From UBA7672 sp963784415 (GTDB taxonomy: Bacteria > Pseudomonadota > Alphaproteobacteria > Caulobacterales > Hyphomonadaceae), in the NCBI GenBank assembly GCA_963784415.1, contig CAWARK010000001.1, positions 1-64,000 of the forward strand: a DNA stretch of 64,000 nt, in the 5' to 3' direction. The notes under the pieces are model-generated. The model saw nothing but the letters and a program-made list of their open reading frames with translations, ran no database searches and was not told the DNA's origin. Made by a program: the position numbers and the translations under genes. This document shows positions 16,648-26,549 of this stretch, in pieces. The first letter of the stretch is position 1, and each line of letters opens with the position of its first letter.

Positions 16648-17742
16648 ATGGCAGATGTGGAGATGAAGATGGCGGGCGCCGCTCTCAAGCTGGTGGAATC
16701 TAAGGGCATGGACAAGCAGAAGGCGCTGGAAACAGCCCTTGGCCAGATCGAGCGCAACTTCGGCAAGGGCTCGATCATGCGCCTTGGCGAACAGCGCGCG
16801 ATGGATATCGAGGCGCTGTCGACCGGGTCGCTGAGCCTGGACGTGGCGCTTGGCATTGGCGGCCTGCCGCGTGGCCGGATCATCGAAATCTACGGGCCGG
16901 AAAGCTCGGGCAAGACGACGCTGGCGCTGCACGTTATCGCCGAAGCGCAGAAAAGCGGCGGTGTCGGCGCGTTCATCGACGCGGAACACGCCCTTGATCC
17001 GGTCTATGCCGGCAAGCTGGGTGTGGACCTCGACGACCTTCTGGTCTCGCAGCCGGACACGGGCGAACAGGCGCTGGAAATCGCCGATACGCTGGTTCGT
17101 TCCGGCGCGGTCGATGTGCTGGTCATCGACTCGGTCGCGGCCCTCACGCCGCGCGCCGAACTCGAAGGCGAAATGGGCGACAGCCTGCCGGGTCTTCAGG
17201 CCCGACTGATGAGCCAGGCCCTGCGCAAGCTCACCGGGTCGATCTCGAAATCCAAGACCATGGTGATCTTCATCAACCAGATCCGGATGAAGATCGGCGT
17301 CATGTACGGCTCGCCCGAAACCACCACGGGCGGCAATGCGCTGAAATTCTACGCGTCCGTGCGCCTCGACATTCGCCGCATCGGCTCGCTCAAGGACCGC
17401 GATGAAGTGATCGGCAACCAGACCCGCGTGAAAGTGGTGAAGAACAAGGTTGCTCCGCCGTTCCGCGAAGTCGAATTCGACATCATCTACGGCGAAGGCA
17501 TCTCCAAGACCGGCGAGCTGATCGATCTCGGCGTGAAGGGCAACATCGTCGAGAAATCGGGTTCCTGGTTCTCCTACGGCTCGCAGCGCCTCGGACAGGG
17601 TCGCGAGAATGCGCGGAAATTCCTCAAGGAAAATCCGGCCATTGCGACCGAGATCGAGGACGCCATTCGCAAGAACTCCGGTGTCATCAACGAGAACCTG
17701 CTCGTGCCTGAAGAGCCCGACGCGGACGGCGAAGAAGAATAG
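16648..17742 (+). CDS. recA: Recombinase RecA
   Basis: ATP-dependent DNA strand-exchange protein and co-protease for LexA. The 364-residue length is standard. Walker A GPESSGKTT is at 83-91, followed by VGAFIDAEHALDP, the Walker B region VDVLVIDSVAALTP, the loop-2 segment INQIRMKIGVMYGSPETTTGG and an acidic C-terminus (EPDADGEEE). The first 20 residues extend slightly beyond E. coli RecA, as in other alphaproteobacteria. Monocistronic, with a candidate SOS promoter before it and a hairpin after it. Confidence 0.97.
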   Translation: MADVEMKMAGAALKLVESKGMDKQKALETALGQIERNFGKGSIMRLGEQRAMDIEALSTGSLSLDVALGIGGLPRGRIIEIYGPESSGKTTLALHVIAEAQKSGGVGAFIDAEHALDPVYAGKLGVDLDDLLVSQPDTGEQALEIADTLVRSGAVDVLVIDSVAALTPRAELEGEMGDSLPGLQARLMSQALRKLTGSISKSKTMVIFINQIRMKIGVMYGSPETTTGGNALKFYASVRLDIRRIGSLKDRDEVIGNQTRVKVVKNKVAPPFREVEFDIIYGEGISKTGELIDLGVKGNIVEKSGSWFSYGSQRLGQGRENARKFLKENPAIATEIEDAIRKNSGVINENLLVPEEPDADGEEE

Positions 17743-17798
17743 GACCAGCGCGGTCGGCCTTGCCCCGCCTCGCAGACTGAATTGGCAGGCCAGCCAAG

Positions 17799-17826
17799 AA
17801 GGCGTCGGTGTTCCCACCGGCGCCTT
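17799..17826 (+). terminator. Terminator-like hairpin after recA
   Basis: AAGGCGTCGGTG (17799-17810) pairs with CACCGGCGCCTT (17815-17826) with one mismatch, about 55 bases after the recA stop. Confidence 0.55.
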
Positions 17827-17993
17827 CCCCTCGTCTGGCGTCTGGCCCTCATTCAACCGTGGCCCTCATCCGGCCGGTTTCCGGGCGTTTTCCCGGGTCC
17901 GTCCGCATTGCTTGACGCAGGGCTGGGCTTTATACCGCCCCATGGTCGTGCGCCGGGCTGGGATGGCTGGCGGGGCGACCCCAATTGACCGGT

Positions 17994-18050
17994 TATGGAG
18001 AGCGTTGCCGCCTCAAAAGGAGGCGGGGCGGTATCCATAGCCCTGAGGAG
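17994..18050 (+). promoter_or_regulatory. Structured leader of alaS
   Basis: Outer arms TATGGA (17994-17999) and TCCATA (18034-18039) enclose an inner stem CCGCCTC (18008-18014) and GAGGCGG (18020-18026) with an A-rich loop. GAGGAG, the likely ribosome-binding site, starts six bases after the outer arm. The position just before alaS suggests a leader that could modulate translation, but no known riboswitch class is recognised. Confidence 0.4.
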
Positions 18051-18057
18051 CCGCCTG

Positions 18058-20742
18058 ATGACGTCGAACAGCTCGCCCAACAAGTCCGGAACGCCTGCGA
18101 GCGTGAACGCCATTCGCGCTGCCTTCCTGAATTATTTCGACAAGACCGGTCACACGGTGAAGCCATCATCGTCGCTGGTTCCGCACGGCGACAACACCCT
18201 GCTGTTCGTCAACGCCGGCATGGTGCAGTTCAAGAACATCTTCACGGGCGCGGAGAAGCCGTTCGCGCCGCGCGCGGCGACCTCGCAGAAATGCGTGCGC
18301 GCGGGCGGCAAGCACAACGACCTCGACAATGTCGGCTACACCGCGCGCCACCACACCTTCTTCGAGATGCTCGGCAATTTCTCGTTCGGCGACTATTTCA
18401 AGGAGCAGGCGATCGAGCATGCCTGGACGCTGCTGACGCGCGACTATGGCCTGCCGAAGGAAAAGCTGATGGTCACCGTCTATCACGACGATGACGAGGC
18501 GGCCGGCTACTGGAAGAAGATCGCAGGCCTGCCGGAGTCGAAGATTGTCCGCATCGCGACCAACGACAATTTCTGGATGATGGGCGACACGGGGCCGTGC
18601 GGCCCGTGCTCGGAAATCTTCTATGATCATGGCGACAAGATCTGGGGCGGCCCGCCGGGCTCGGCCGACCAGGATGGCGACCGGTTCATCGAGATCTGGA
18701 ACCTCGTCTTCATGCAGTACGAGCAGTTCAATGATGGCCGCGAGCGTGTCCCGCTGCCCAAGCCGTCGATCGACACGGGCATGGGCCTCGAGCGTCTCTC
18801 GGCGATCCTGCAGGGCGTGCACTCGAACTACGAGATCGACCTGTTCGCGAACCTGATCGCGGCTGAGGAAGAACTCTACAGCGTGAAGGCCGCGGGCGAT
18901 CAGCTCGCCTCGTTCCGCGTCATTGCGGACCACCTGCGCGCGTCGTCTTTCCTGATCGCCGATGGCGTCTCGCCGTCGAACGAGGGCAGGGGTTATGTGC
19001 TCCGCCGCATCATGCGCCGCGCCATGCGCCACGCGCACATCCTCGGCACGCGCGAGCCGAACATGTTCAACCTCGTCGGCGCGCTGGCGAAGGAGATGGA
19101 CGAAGCCTATCCGGAACTGAACCGCGCGAAGGACGCGATCGAGTCGGCTTTCAGCCAGGAAGAGCAAAGCTTCCAGCGCACGCTGGGCCGTGGCCTGGCG
19201 TTGCTCGACGAAGAGACCGCCTCGCTCGGCAAGGGCGGCGTGCTGAAGGGCGATGTCGCCTTCAAGCTCTACGACACCTACGGCTTCCCGCTCGATCTCA
19301 CGCAGGACGTGCTGCGCTCGCGCGACATGACGGTCGATGAGGTGGGCTACAAGGCCGCGATGGAAGAGCAGCGCGAGCAGAGCCGGGAAAATTCGAAGTT
19401 CGCGGCGGGTGATGCTTCGGGCGAGGTGTGGTTCGCGGTGCGCGACGCTTCGGGCGCGACCAGCTTCCAGGGCTATGACGCGGAAGAAACCTCCGGCCGC
19501 CTCGTCAATGTCCTTGTCGGCGGCGCGCAGGTGAAGGCGCTCAAGGCGGGCGACAAGGCCGAACTCGTGTTCGACCAGACGCCACTCTATGCCGAAAGCG
19601 GCGGGCAGGCGGGCGACAAGGGCGAGATCTTCTTCCCCGGCGGCGGCCGCTTCCGTGTCGACGACGTGCAGAAACGTGCGGGCGATGTGTTCGCCCATGT
19701 CGGCGAGATGGCAGCGGGTTCGGCCAAGGTCGGCGATGTCGCCGAGCTGAAGGTCGATCGTGTGCGCCGCGCGAAGATCCGCGCCAACCATTCGGCGACG
19801 CACCTGTTGCATGCGGCGCTGCGCAACAAGCTCGGTAAGCACGTGACGCAGAAGGGTTCGCTGGTCGAGGCGGACTATTTCCGGTTCGACTTCTCGCACA
19901 CAGCGCCGACGACGCGCGACGAGCTGGAGACGGTCGAAGCCGAAGTGAACGCGGTGGTGCGCCAGAATGCTCCGGCGGAAATCCGCGTGATGGCGCCGGA
20001 CAAGGCGATCGAGGCGGGCGCGATGGCGCTGTTCGGCGAGAAATACGGCGATGAAGTGCGTGTGCTGCGCCTCGGCAATTCGGTGAGCGAGGCCAATGCG
20101 CCTTACTCGGTCGAGCTCTGTGGCGGCACGCACGTCGCGCGCACCGGCGACATTGCGGTGTTCGTCATCACCTCTGAAGGCGGCGTCGCGCAGGGCGTGC
20201 GCCGGATCGAAGGCGTAACGGGCGAGGCGGCGCTCAACTTCCTCAAGGCGCGCGGCAACATCGCGCGCGAGATCGCGGATCAGTTCAAGGCGCCGATCGC
20301 CGATGCGCCTGCGCGTGTCGCAGCGCTGGCCGAGCAACGCAAGAAGCTCGAGATGGAATTGGCGGACGCCCGCAAGAAACTTGCGATGGGCGGTGGTGGC
20401 GCAGCGTCCGGGCCGGAAGAGGTCAACGGCATAAAGTTCATCGGCAAGATCGTCGATGTGCCTGCGAAGGATCTGAAGTCGCTGGCAGATGAAGCCAAGA
20501 CGTCGCTCGGCTCCGGCGTGGTCGTGTTCGTCGCTACGGCGGAGGGCAAGGCCACCGTGGTTGTTGGCGTCACCAACGACCTGACCAAGCGCTTCCCCGC
20601 CGGCGATCTCGTCACCAAGGCTGTGCAGGCGGTCGGCGGCGCGAAGGGCGGCGGGCGGCCCGACATGGCGCAAGGCGGCGGGCCTGACGGCGACAAGGCG
20701 AACGACGCCATTGCCGCCGTGAAGGCGATGCTCGCGGGCTGA
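18058..20742 (+). CDS. alaS: Alanine--tRNA ligase
   Basis: Class II synthetase charging tRNA-Ala; 894 residues. The catalytic core shows motif 1 (FLNYFDKTGH, SSLVPHGDNTLLFVNAGM), motif 2 (RARHHTFFEMLGNFSFGDYF region) and motif 3 (IDTGMGLERLSA). The editing domain has HSATHLLH and CGGTHVARTGDI for zinc, and the C-terminal domain ends in the Gly-rich GGAKGGGRPDMAQGGG. ATG 18058 (MTSNSSP) has GAGGAG eight bases upstream and matches the family start; an earlier in-frame ATG at 17995 lies in the leader hairpin. Confidence 0.97.
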   Translation: MTSNSSPNKSGTPASVNAIRAAFLNYFDKTGHTVKPSSSLVPHGDNTLLFVNAGMVQFKNIFTGAEKPFAPRAATSQKCVRAGGKHNDLDNVGYTARHHTFFEMLGNFSFGDYFKEQAIEHAWTLLTRDYGLPKEKLMVTVYHDDDEAAGYWKKIAGLPESKIVRIATNDNFWMMGDTGPCGPCSEIFYDHGDKIWGGPPGSADQDGDRFIEIWNLVFMQYEQFNDGRERVPLPKPSIDTGMGLERLSAILQGVHSNYEIDLFANLIAAEEELYSVKAAGDQLASFRVIADHLRASSFLIADGVSPSNEGRGYVLRRIMRRAMRHAHILGTREPNMFNLVGALAKEMDEAYPELNRAKDAIESAFSQEEQSFQRTLGRGLALLDEETASLGKGGVLKGDVAFKLYDTYGFPLDLTQDVLRSRDMTVDEVGYKAAMEEQREQSRENSKFAAGDASGEVWFAVRDASGATSFQGYDAEETSGRLVNVLVGGAQVKALKAGDKAELVFDQTPLYAESGGQAGDKGEIFFPGGGRFRVDDVQKRAGDVFAHVGEMAAGSAKVGDVAELKVDRVRRAKIRANHSATHLLHAALRNKLGKHVTQKGSLVEADYFRFDFSHTAPTTRDELETVEAEVNAVVRQNAPAEIRVMAPDKAIEAGAMALFGEKYGDEVRVLRLGNSVSEANAPYSVELCGGTHVARTGDIAVFVITSEGGVAQGVRRIEGVTGEAALNFLKARGNIAREIADQFKAPIADAPARVAALAEQRKKLEMELADARKKLAMGGGGAASGPEEVNGIKFIGKIVDVPAKDLKSLADEAKTSLGSGVVVFVATAEGKATVVVGVTNDLTKRFPAGDLVTKAVQAVGGAKGGGRPDMAQGGGPDGDKANDAIAAVKAMLAG

Positions 20743-20745
20743 CCC

Positions 20746-22454
20746 CTACGCTGCGCGGACTTCGCGCAGGAAGCGGTCGACCTGCGCCTGCAGAACTTCA
20801 CCATTCTTGGCGAGTTCGGAAGCGGCGGTCAGCACCTGGCCAGAGCCATGCGAGGCTTCTTCTGAGGCGCGTGTGACGCTGGTGATGCTCGACGCCACGT
20901 CCGTTGCGCCATCCGAGGCCGACTGCACGTTGCGTGAGATTTCCTGCGTCGCCGCGCCCTGCTGTTCCACCGCCGAGGCGATTGCGGACGAAATCTCGCT
21001 CATCTTGTCGATCGACGCGCGGATGCCGGTGATGGCGGAGACGGAAGAGTTGGTCGCTTCCTGCATGGCGCGGATCTGGTTGGCGATCTCCTCGGTCGCT
21101 TTCGCTGTCTGGCTGGCCAGGGTTTTCACCTCGGTCGCGACGACAGCGAAGCCACGGCCGGATTCGCCTGCGCGCGCCGCCTCGATGGTGGCGTTGAGCG
21201 CAAGCAGGTTGGTCTGGTTGGCGATGTCGTTGATCAGCGTGACAACTGCGCCGATGCTGGTGGCGTTCTCGGCCAGCGTCTGAACTTGTTTCGACGTTGA
21301 ATCCGCCTGCTGCACGGCGTCGGCCACCATGCGCGAGGATTGCGTCGTCTGGCCCGAGATTTCGCGAATGGAGGCAGACAGCTCCTCGGTTGCGGAGGCG
21401 ACGCCGTGGACGTTGCGCGTCACTTCTTCTGCCGCAGAAGCCACGATGATCGAGCGTGAGGAGGCTTCCTGCGCCGTGTGTGACAGGGCTTCGGCTGTCG
21501 CCTGCATCTCGACCGCGGCAGCGAAACGGAGGCGACCACCTGGCCGACCGTGCTTTCGAACTGGTCCGCCATGGCGCGCATGGCCTGGCGGCGTTCCTCA
21601 GCCGCGCGAGCGCGTGCGGCTTCCTGTTCGAGGCGCGCCTTTTCCTGCTCGCCGCGAAGACGATCAGCCTCGATCATGTTGTCCTTGAACACCTGCACGG
21701 CGCCCGCCATCGCGCCCAGCTCGGTCTTCTGACCGGCGAACGGGATGCGGACGGTCTTGTCGCCGCCAGCCAGCGTCGACATGGCGCTCACGATGCGCGC
21801 CACCGGACGCACGACACCGAGCAGGGCGTAGGCGGTCAACAGCAGCGACAGCAGGACCAGCACGCCGACCGTCCCGAAGACGATCATGGATGTCTCGGCA
21901 AAGGTCGCGTCGTTGGCGTCGTTCACACTGGAGGATATGTCCTTGTTGATGACGATCAGCTTGTCGAGTTTTGTGGCGAGGGAGTCGAACAGGGTCCGCA
22001 TATCGTCGACATAAAGCAATCCGGCAGCGACATTCTCATTGCGGATGGACAGGTCTTCGAAGTGTTTGTTGAACGCGAGATACTGCTGATACTGTTGTCC
22101 GATCGAGTCGAACAACGCCTGCTCCTCTTGCGCGTCGGGCTTGATGGTCTTGGCGTATTTCACTGTCCAGTCGTTGTAGTCGCCGATGGCCTCCTCGATC
22201 TCCTTGCCGATGGCGGCGATCGCAGACGGTTCGGTCAACGTCATATGTTCGCTTTCGCCGATGCGAATGTTGCCCAGCGCGGAGTTCATCTCTTCGGCGG
22301 CTTCAACGCCGGGGATCACGTCATCATAGAGCGCGTTGGCGCCATCGTTGAGCGTTGTCGCACTGGTGATCGCGACATAGCCGACCCCCACAGACAGACC
22401 CAGCGTCGCCAGCGAGATGGCGAGAAGTCCGGTCCGAATCGAAAGCGATGGCAA
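20746..22454 (-). CDS. Methyl-accepting chemotaxis protein (frame broken)
   Basis: Transmembrane chemoreceptor. From the N-terminus: membrane helix (about 10-32), a helical four-helix-bundle-like sensor, a second membrane helix near 190-212 (VLVLLSLLLTAYALL), HAMP (VVRPVARIVSAMSTLAGGD), then the cytoplasmic coiled coil whose hairpin tip reads IANQTNLLALNATIEAARAGE. The frame breaks near 21520; adding one base after SVS joins it to AAVEMQATAEALSHTAQ and gives about 569 residues. The MCP tip and methylation helices are intact. Convergent with alaS, three bases apart. A perfect palindrome lies upstream (22533-22563). Confidence 0.85.
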
Positions 22455-22532
22455 AGGCGCACTCCGTCAGTAAAGCGCGCCAGCCAGAGGCATCGGTATC
22501 GCGCGTTTCCCCGCGGAAGAAATGAGCGGAAA

Positions 22533-22563
22533 GAGTTAAATGAGGGCTAAGCACATTTAACTC
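22533..22563. promoter_or_regulatory. Palindrome upstream of the chemoreceptor gene
   Basis: GAGTTAAAT (22533-22541) and ATTTAACTC (22555-22563) are exact complements, 13 bases apart. The AT-rich arms in GC-rich DNA and the position about 80 bases before the chemoreceptor start suggest an operator. The TTAA spacing does not fit a CtrA box. Confidence 0.45.
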
Positions 22564-22597
22564 CTGTGGCGCGGCGGGTGCGACGCATCAACGCAAA

Positions 22598-22626
22598 CGG
22601 GCGGAGCGCTGTTCGCGCTCCGCCCG
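22598..22626 (-). terminator. Strong hairpin after icd
   Basis: CGGGCGGAGCGC (22598-22609) and GCGCTCCGCCCG (22615-22626) are perfect 12-bp arms with loop TGTTC. It sits 31 bases after the icd stop on the minus strand. Confidence 0.7.
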
Positions 22627-22657
22627 CTGAATTGCATGCAAATACAGGCGATCGCGC

Positions 22658-23876
22658 CTACGCCGACATCGCTTCCTGGAAGTTCGAGGCGACTTTCTCG
22701 ATGAAGCCTTCGGTCGTCAGCCAGGGCTGATCCGGTCCGATGAGGAGCGAGAGGTCTTTCGTCATGAAGCCGGCTTCGACCGTATCGATCGACGGTCTTC
22801 TCGAGCTGGGTCGAGAACTTCGCGAGTTCGGCGTTGCCATCCAGCTTGGCGCGGTGGGCGAGGCCACGGGTCCAGGCGAAGATCGAGGCGACCGAGTTGG
22901 TCGAGGTCGACTTGCCCTGCTGGTGAGCGCGGTAGTGGCGCGTCACGGTGCCGTGGGCGGCTTCGGCTTCGACCGTCTTGCCATCCGGCGTCATCAGCAC
23001 CGAGGTCATCAGGCCGAGCGAGCCATAGCCTTGCGCGACGGTGTCGGACTGCACGTCGCCGTCATAGTTCTTGCACGCCCAGACATAGCCGCCCGACCAT
23101 TTCAGGCAGGCCGCGACCATGTCGTCGATCAGGCGGTGTTCGTAGATGCCGTTGAACTCGGCGAACTTGTCCTTGAACTCGGTGTCGAACACTTCCTGGA
23201 AGATGTCCTTGAAGCGGCCGTCATAGGCCTTGAGGATCGTGTTCTTGGTCGAGAGGTAGACCGGCCATTTGCGCTGGTAGCCGAAGTTGAACGAGGCGCG
23301 CGCGAAATCGCGGATCGACTTGTCGAGGTTGTACATGCCCATCGCGATGCCGGCGCCGGGGAAGTCGAACACTTCGTATTCGACCGGGTCGCCGCCGCCC
23401 GCAGGCGTGTAGACCATTTTCAGCTTGCCGGGGCCGGGCACCTTGAAGTCGGTCGCCTTGTACTGGTCGCCGAACGCGTGACGGCCGACGACGACCGGCT
23501 GGGTCCAGCCCGGCACAAGGCGCGGCACGTTCTTCATCACGATCGGCTCGCGGAAGACGACGCCGTCGAGGATGTTGCGGATCGTGCCGTTGGGCGACTT
23601 CCACATCTTCTTCAGCTTGAACTCTTCAACGCGCTGTTCGTCCGGCGTGATGGTCGCGCACTTGACGGCGACGCCGTATTTCTTGGTGGCTTCGGCGGCG
23701 TCGATGGTGACCTGGTCGTTGGTCGCGTCGCGGTGCTCGATGCCGAGGTCGAAGTATTTCAGGTCGATATCGAGATAGGGGAGGATCAGGCGTTCCTTGA
23801 TGAGCGCCCAGATGATCCGGGTCATCTCGTCGCCGTCCATTTCAACGACGGGATTTGCTACCTTGATGACGGCCAT
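22658..23876 (-). CDS. icd: NADP-dependent isocitrate dehydrogenase (frame broken)
   Basis: TCA-cycle enzyme oxidising isocitrate to 2-oxoglutarate with NADP+. The eukaryotic/alphaproteobacterial-type IDH is recognisable from the start MAVIKVANPVVEMDGDEMTR, the substrate-binding SPNGTIRNILDG, and AAHGTVTRHYR with TSTNSVASIFAWTRGL. The frame breaks at about 22790: deleting one C restores LEKTVIDTVEAGFMTKDLS and the normal end NFQEAMSA, giving 405 residues, the usual length. Because the enzyme is central to metabolism, an assembly error is more likely than a pseudogene. CAGGAG precedes the ATG. Confidence 0.92.
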
Positions 23877-23905
23877 GAAAAGCTCCTGAAAGGCGATTTC
23901 CCGGG

Positions 23906-23933
23906 GCTATACCAGACAGGTTCCGATGCACAA
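23906..23933 (-). promoter_or_regulatory. Candidate icd promoter
   Basis: On the minus strand TTGTGC (23928-23933) is followed after 16 bases by TATAGC (23906-23911), 30 bases before the icd start. The fit is moderate. Confidence 0.4.
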
Positions 23934-24022
23934 TGGCCGACCACGTATGCCGCGCCTGCGTCGCGGGTTCCGCCCGGCCGAGTGGCATTCCGTACCGGCC
24001 AAATCCGGCCTAGAAAGCGCGC

Positions 24023-24763
24023 ATGATCGCCCCATGCTTCATCCTCGTCGTCCCGCAATTGGGCGAGAATATTGGCGCCGCCGCACGCGTGATGGCCAAT
24101 TTCGGGCTTACCGACCTGCGCCTCGTCGCGCCGCGCGATGGCTGGCCGAACCCTGCCGCCGAAACGATGAGCGCGGGCGCGCTGCCGGACGTTGTGTCGG
24201 TCAGCGTGTTCGAGCGGGTTGAGGACGCCATTGCGGATTGCGTCCTGGTTTTCGCCACGACGGCGCGTCCGCGCGAGATGGAGAAGCCGGTCGTCGGCGC
24301 GTCGGAAGCAATCACCCGCATCCGGGCAACCTCAGCGCGCACCGCCATCCTGTTCGGCGGCGAGCGTGCTGGCCTACCCAACGAAGCGGTCGCGCTGGCG
24401 GATGCGATCCTGTCCTATCCGGTCAATTCCGCTTTCGCGTCGCTCAATCTTGCGCAGGCCGTGGCGCTGCTCGCGCACGCCTATGCGGAAGCCAACGCCA
24501 GCGGACCGCCAGCGGCATTCACAGACCCGGTCGATGCCCCGGCTCCGCGCGAAGAGCTGGTCGGCATGATGGAGCATTTCGAGGAGGAGCTTGATCGCGC
24601 CGGGTTCTTTTTCCCGGATGCGAAGCGTGTGCCGATCACGCAGAACCTGCGCAACGCTTTCACGCGCGCAGGATGGACGGCGCAGGAAGTCTCAACGTTC
24701 CGGGGGGCGATCAAGGCGCTGGCCGTTGGTCGCGGGAAGGCGCGCGTGAAGCGCGATACCTGA
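24023..24763 (+). CDS. trmJ: tRNA (cytidine/uridine-2'-O-)-methyltransferase TrmJ
   Basis: SPOUT-class RNA methyltransferase that 2'-O-methylates tRNA position 32. The 246-residue protein shows motif 1 PQLGENIGAAARVMANFG with the conserved Asn, motif 2 ILFGGERAGLPNE, and motif 3 YPVNSAFASLNLAQAV, which form the knotted SAM site. A helical C-terminal extension (EELVGMMEHFEEELDRAGFF ... NLRNAF) matches TrmJ, not the minimal TrmL. Divergent from icd. Confidence 0.9.
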   Translation: MIAPCFILVVPQLGENIGAAARVMANFGLTDLRLVAPRDGWPNPAAETMSAGALPDVVSVSVFERVEDAIADCVLVFATTARPREMEKPVVGASEAITRIRATSARTAILFGGERAGLPNEAVALADAILSYPVNSAFASLNLAQAVALLAHAYAEANASGPPAAFTDPVDAPAPREELVGMMEHFEEELDRAGFFFPDAKRVPITQNLRNAFTRAGWTAQEVSTFRGAIKALAVGRGKARVKRDT

Positions 24764-24772
24764 AGCGGAAGA

Positions 24773-25265
24773 TCAGTTCGACGTGGATGCAGGCGCCGTA
24801 TCCACCGGCTGTTCGCTGACCGTTGACGCAGGCTCGCTATCCCAGGCGCGATCGGCCTCGGCCTTGTCCAGCACCGTGATGCTGCTGCTTCCCTTGTCGC
24901 CAGCAGGGCCGGCCCCGTCGAGCGGTTCGACGGTATAACCGACGGCGTTGGAATTATCGGAGACGTCGATCGGCTGGATCTCGTCCTGATACGTAGCCGC
25001 TTCGGCGTCGTTCGAAGGAATCCAGCCACGCTGGTTCATGTCGTCGCTGGTCATGTTGATACTTCATGGCCGTCTGCGAAGAATTCAGCTGGGCCTGGAA
25101 GGTTTGCGACACCGGCGCAGTCTTGTTCCACGCATCCGGGTCGATGATGGGGCGGCTGTCGCCGGAACGAACCGGGGGCGGGGACATCATGTAGCCAGCG
25201 CCAAGGCCTGCAAGCGTGGTCAGGAACACTGAAGTTGCGAGGATCGTGTTGGAAACGCCACTCAT
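24773..25265 (-). CDS. Exported or membrane-anchored protein of unknown function (frame broken)
   Basis: The N-terminus MSGVSNTILATSVFLTTLAGLGAGYMM is a hydrophobic signal or anchor, followed by a polar, Ser/Thr/Asp/Pro-rich low-complexity part ending PASTSN. The frame breaks at about 25058: deleting one base joins SSQTAMKY to NMTSDDMNQRGW and gives about 163 residues. No family recognised. It is divergent from the M23 peptidase gene, 200 bases away, and convergent with trmJ. Confidence 0.55.
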
Positions 25266-25465
25266 TTTCGCCGTCCGTGCGGAACCATGCCGCTCTGTTG
25301 CTCGCAGCAGGAACGCGCATGTCGCTTGCTGGTTCAGTGGCTGACTTGAGGTTTCTTCCGTCCTAGGCTGCCCCTCGCCCAGATGGCGCAAAGCTGCGGG
25401 TTGATGATGGTGATCGGGGAATGTCGGCTGGCGTGATGCGCCGCGCCGGAAGCAGGGGATGCGCA

Positions 25466-26467
25466 ATGATAAAGACAGTGCTGATGACCGCCGCTCTGGC
25501 GGGCGCGGGGCTCGTGGGCTGGATCGGCGGCAGCATCTGGCCCGCACCGCCCGAATGGACCGACGCGGTCAACCGCACCGCGAATGATCTGCGCGCGAAG
25601 GTGCGTCTGGCGAACATCAGTTTCGATGGCTTGCGTGAACTGCTGCCAGCCGATCGCTTCGCCGAGATCAAAGGCCAGATCGAACAGCTTGCGGTCGCCA
25701 CGGGAGACATGATCCAGGTCGACCACGATATCGGCTCGGTTGAGGATCAGCTCGACAACCTGGCGCTCGATGCCGACACCGCTATTCCCGAAGGGATGGA
25801 GGTCATCACGGTTCCGGCCGCGCCGCGCCCGCTTCCGCTCCAACAGGCGAAGCGCCCGCGACACCCGAGGCCGGCGTGACGCCTCCACCGGCTCCAACGG
25901 AGGTCATCGTCCCCAAGGCGCTCCCGGCGAATCCCGCAAACAACTTCGCCACCAGCCTGTCGCTATGCCCCGGCATGACGATCACGAACCAGCCGGCGTC
26001 CGACGGCTGGCGTGGTCAAGGATTTCCATCCGATCGTGATGATCCGCGACGTTCGCATCGCGACTTTCCCGACGCCGGGCGCGTGCCTGTCGTCCGGCTT
26101 CGGTCCGCGCAATGATCGCCTGCACAAGGGTCTCGACTATCACGCCAATATCGGCGTGCCGGTGCTCGCTGCGGGTGATGGGCAGATCGTCGAGATCAAG
26201 TATCGCGAGGACTATGGCAACATGATCCTTGTCGATCATGGCGGCGGCGTCTTCACCCGCTATGCGCACCTCGCCTCGTTCGCGCGCGGGTTGTCGCAGG
26301 GCGTCACGGTGAGGGCAGGCGACGGGCTCGGCCTGATGGGCAACTCGGCCGGCTATCAGATCCCGATCCATCTTCACTACGAGGTGCTGGTCGGCGACTA
26401 TGCCAATCCGAAGGGATCGTTCGGGCTTGAGCCGGTCAATCCGCTGGGCTTTCCGGCCGCGCAATAG
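25466..26467 (+). CDS. M23 peptidase (LytM-type) with N-terminal membrane anchor (two frame breaks)
   Basis: Predicted envelope zinc peptidase acting on peptidoglycan. An N-terminal hydrophobic helix (MIKTVLMTAALAGAGLVGWIGG) and a helical stalk precede a Pro-rich linker and the M23 domain: SGFGPRNDRLHKGLDYH gives the first His and Asp ligands, and IHLHYEVLVG gives the HxH ligand pair. The frame shifts between 25846 and 25862 and back between 25998 and 26015. One added and one removed base restore 333 residues. All zinc ligands lie in the intact last part, so the domain call is firm. Confidence 0.82.
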
Positions 26468-26549
26468 AAAGCGGCGCTGGCTTGTCGCCAGCGCCGCCGC
26501 CCACTCTGCGCACTGCGGAAGCAAGAGCGTAGAAATCAGTTCGCAGAGC

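Noticed and set aside
18166..20673. An 835-codon open frame opposite alaS
   Set aside because: Antisense shadow of a firmly identified synthetase; no domain motif.
22533..22563. A CtrA binding site (TTAA-N7-TTAA)
   Set aside because: The two TTAA words are 21 bases apart, start to start, and face each other, which does not fit the site.
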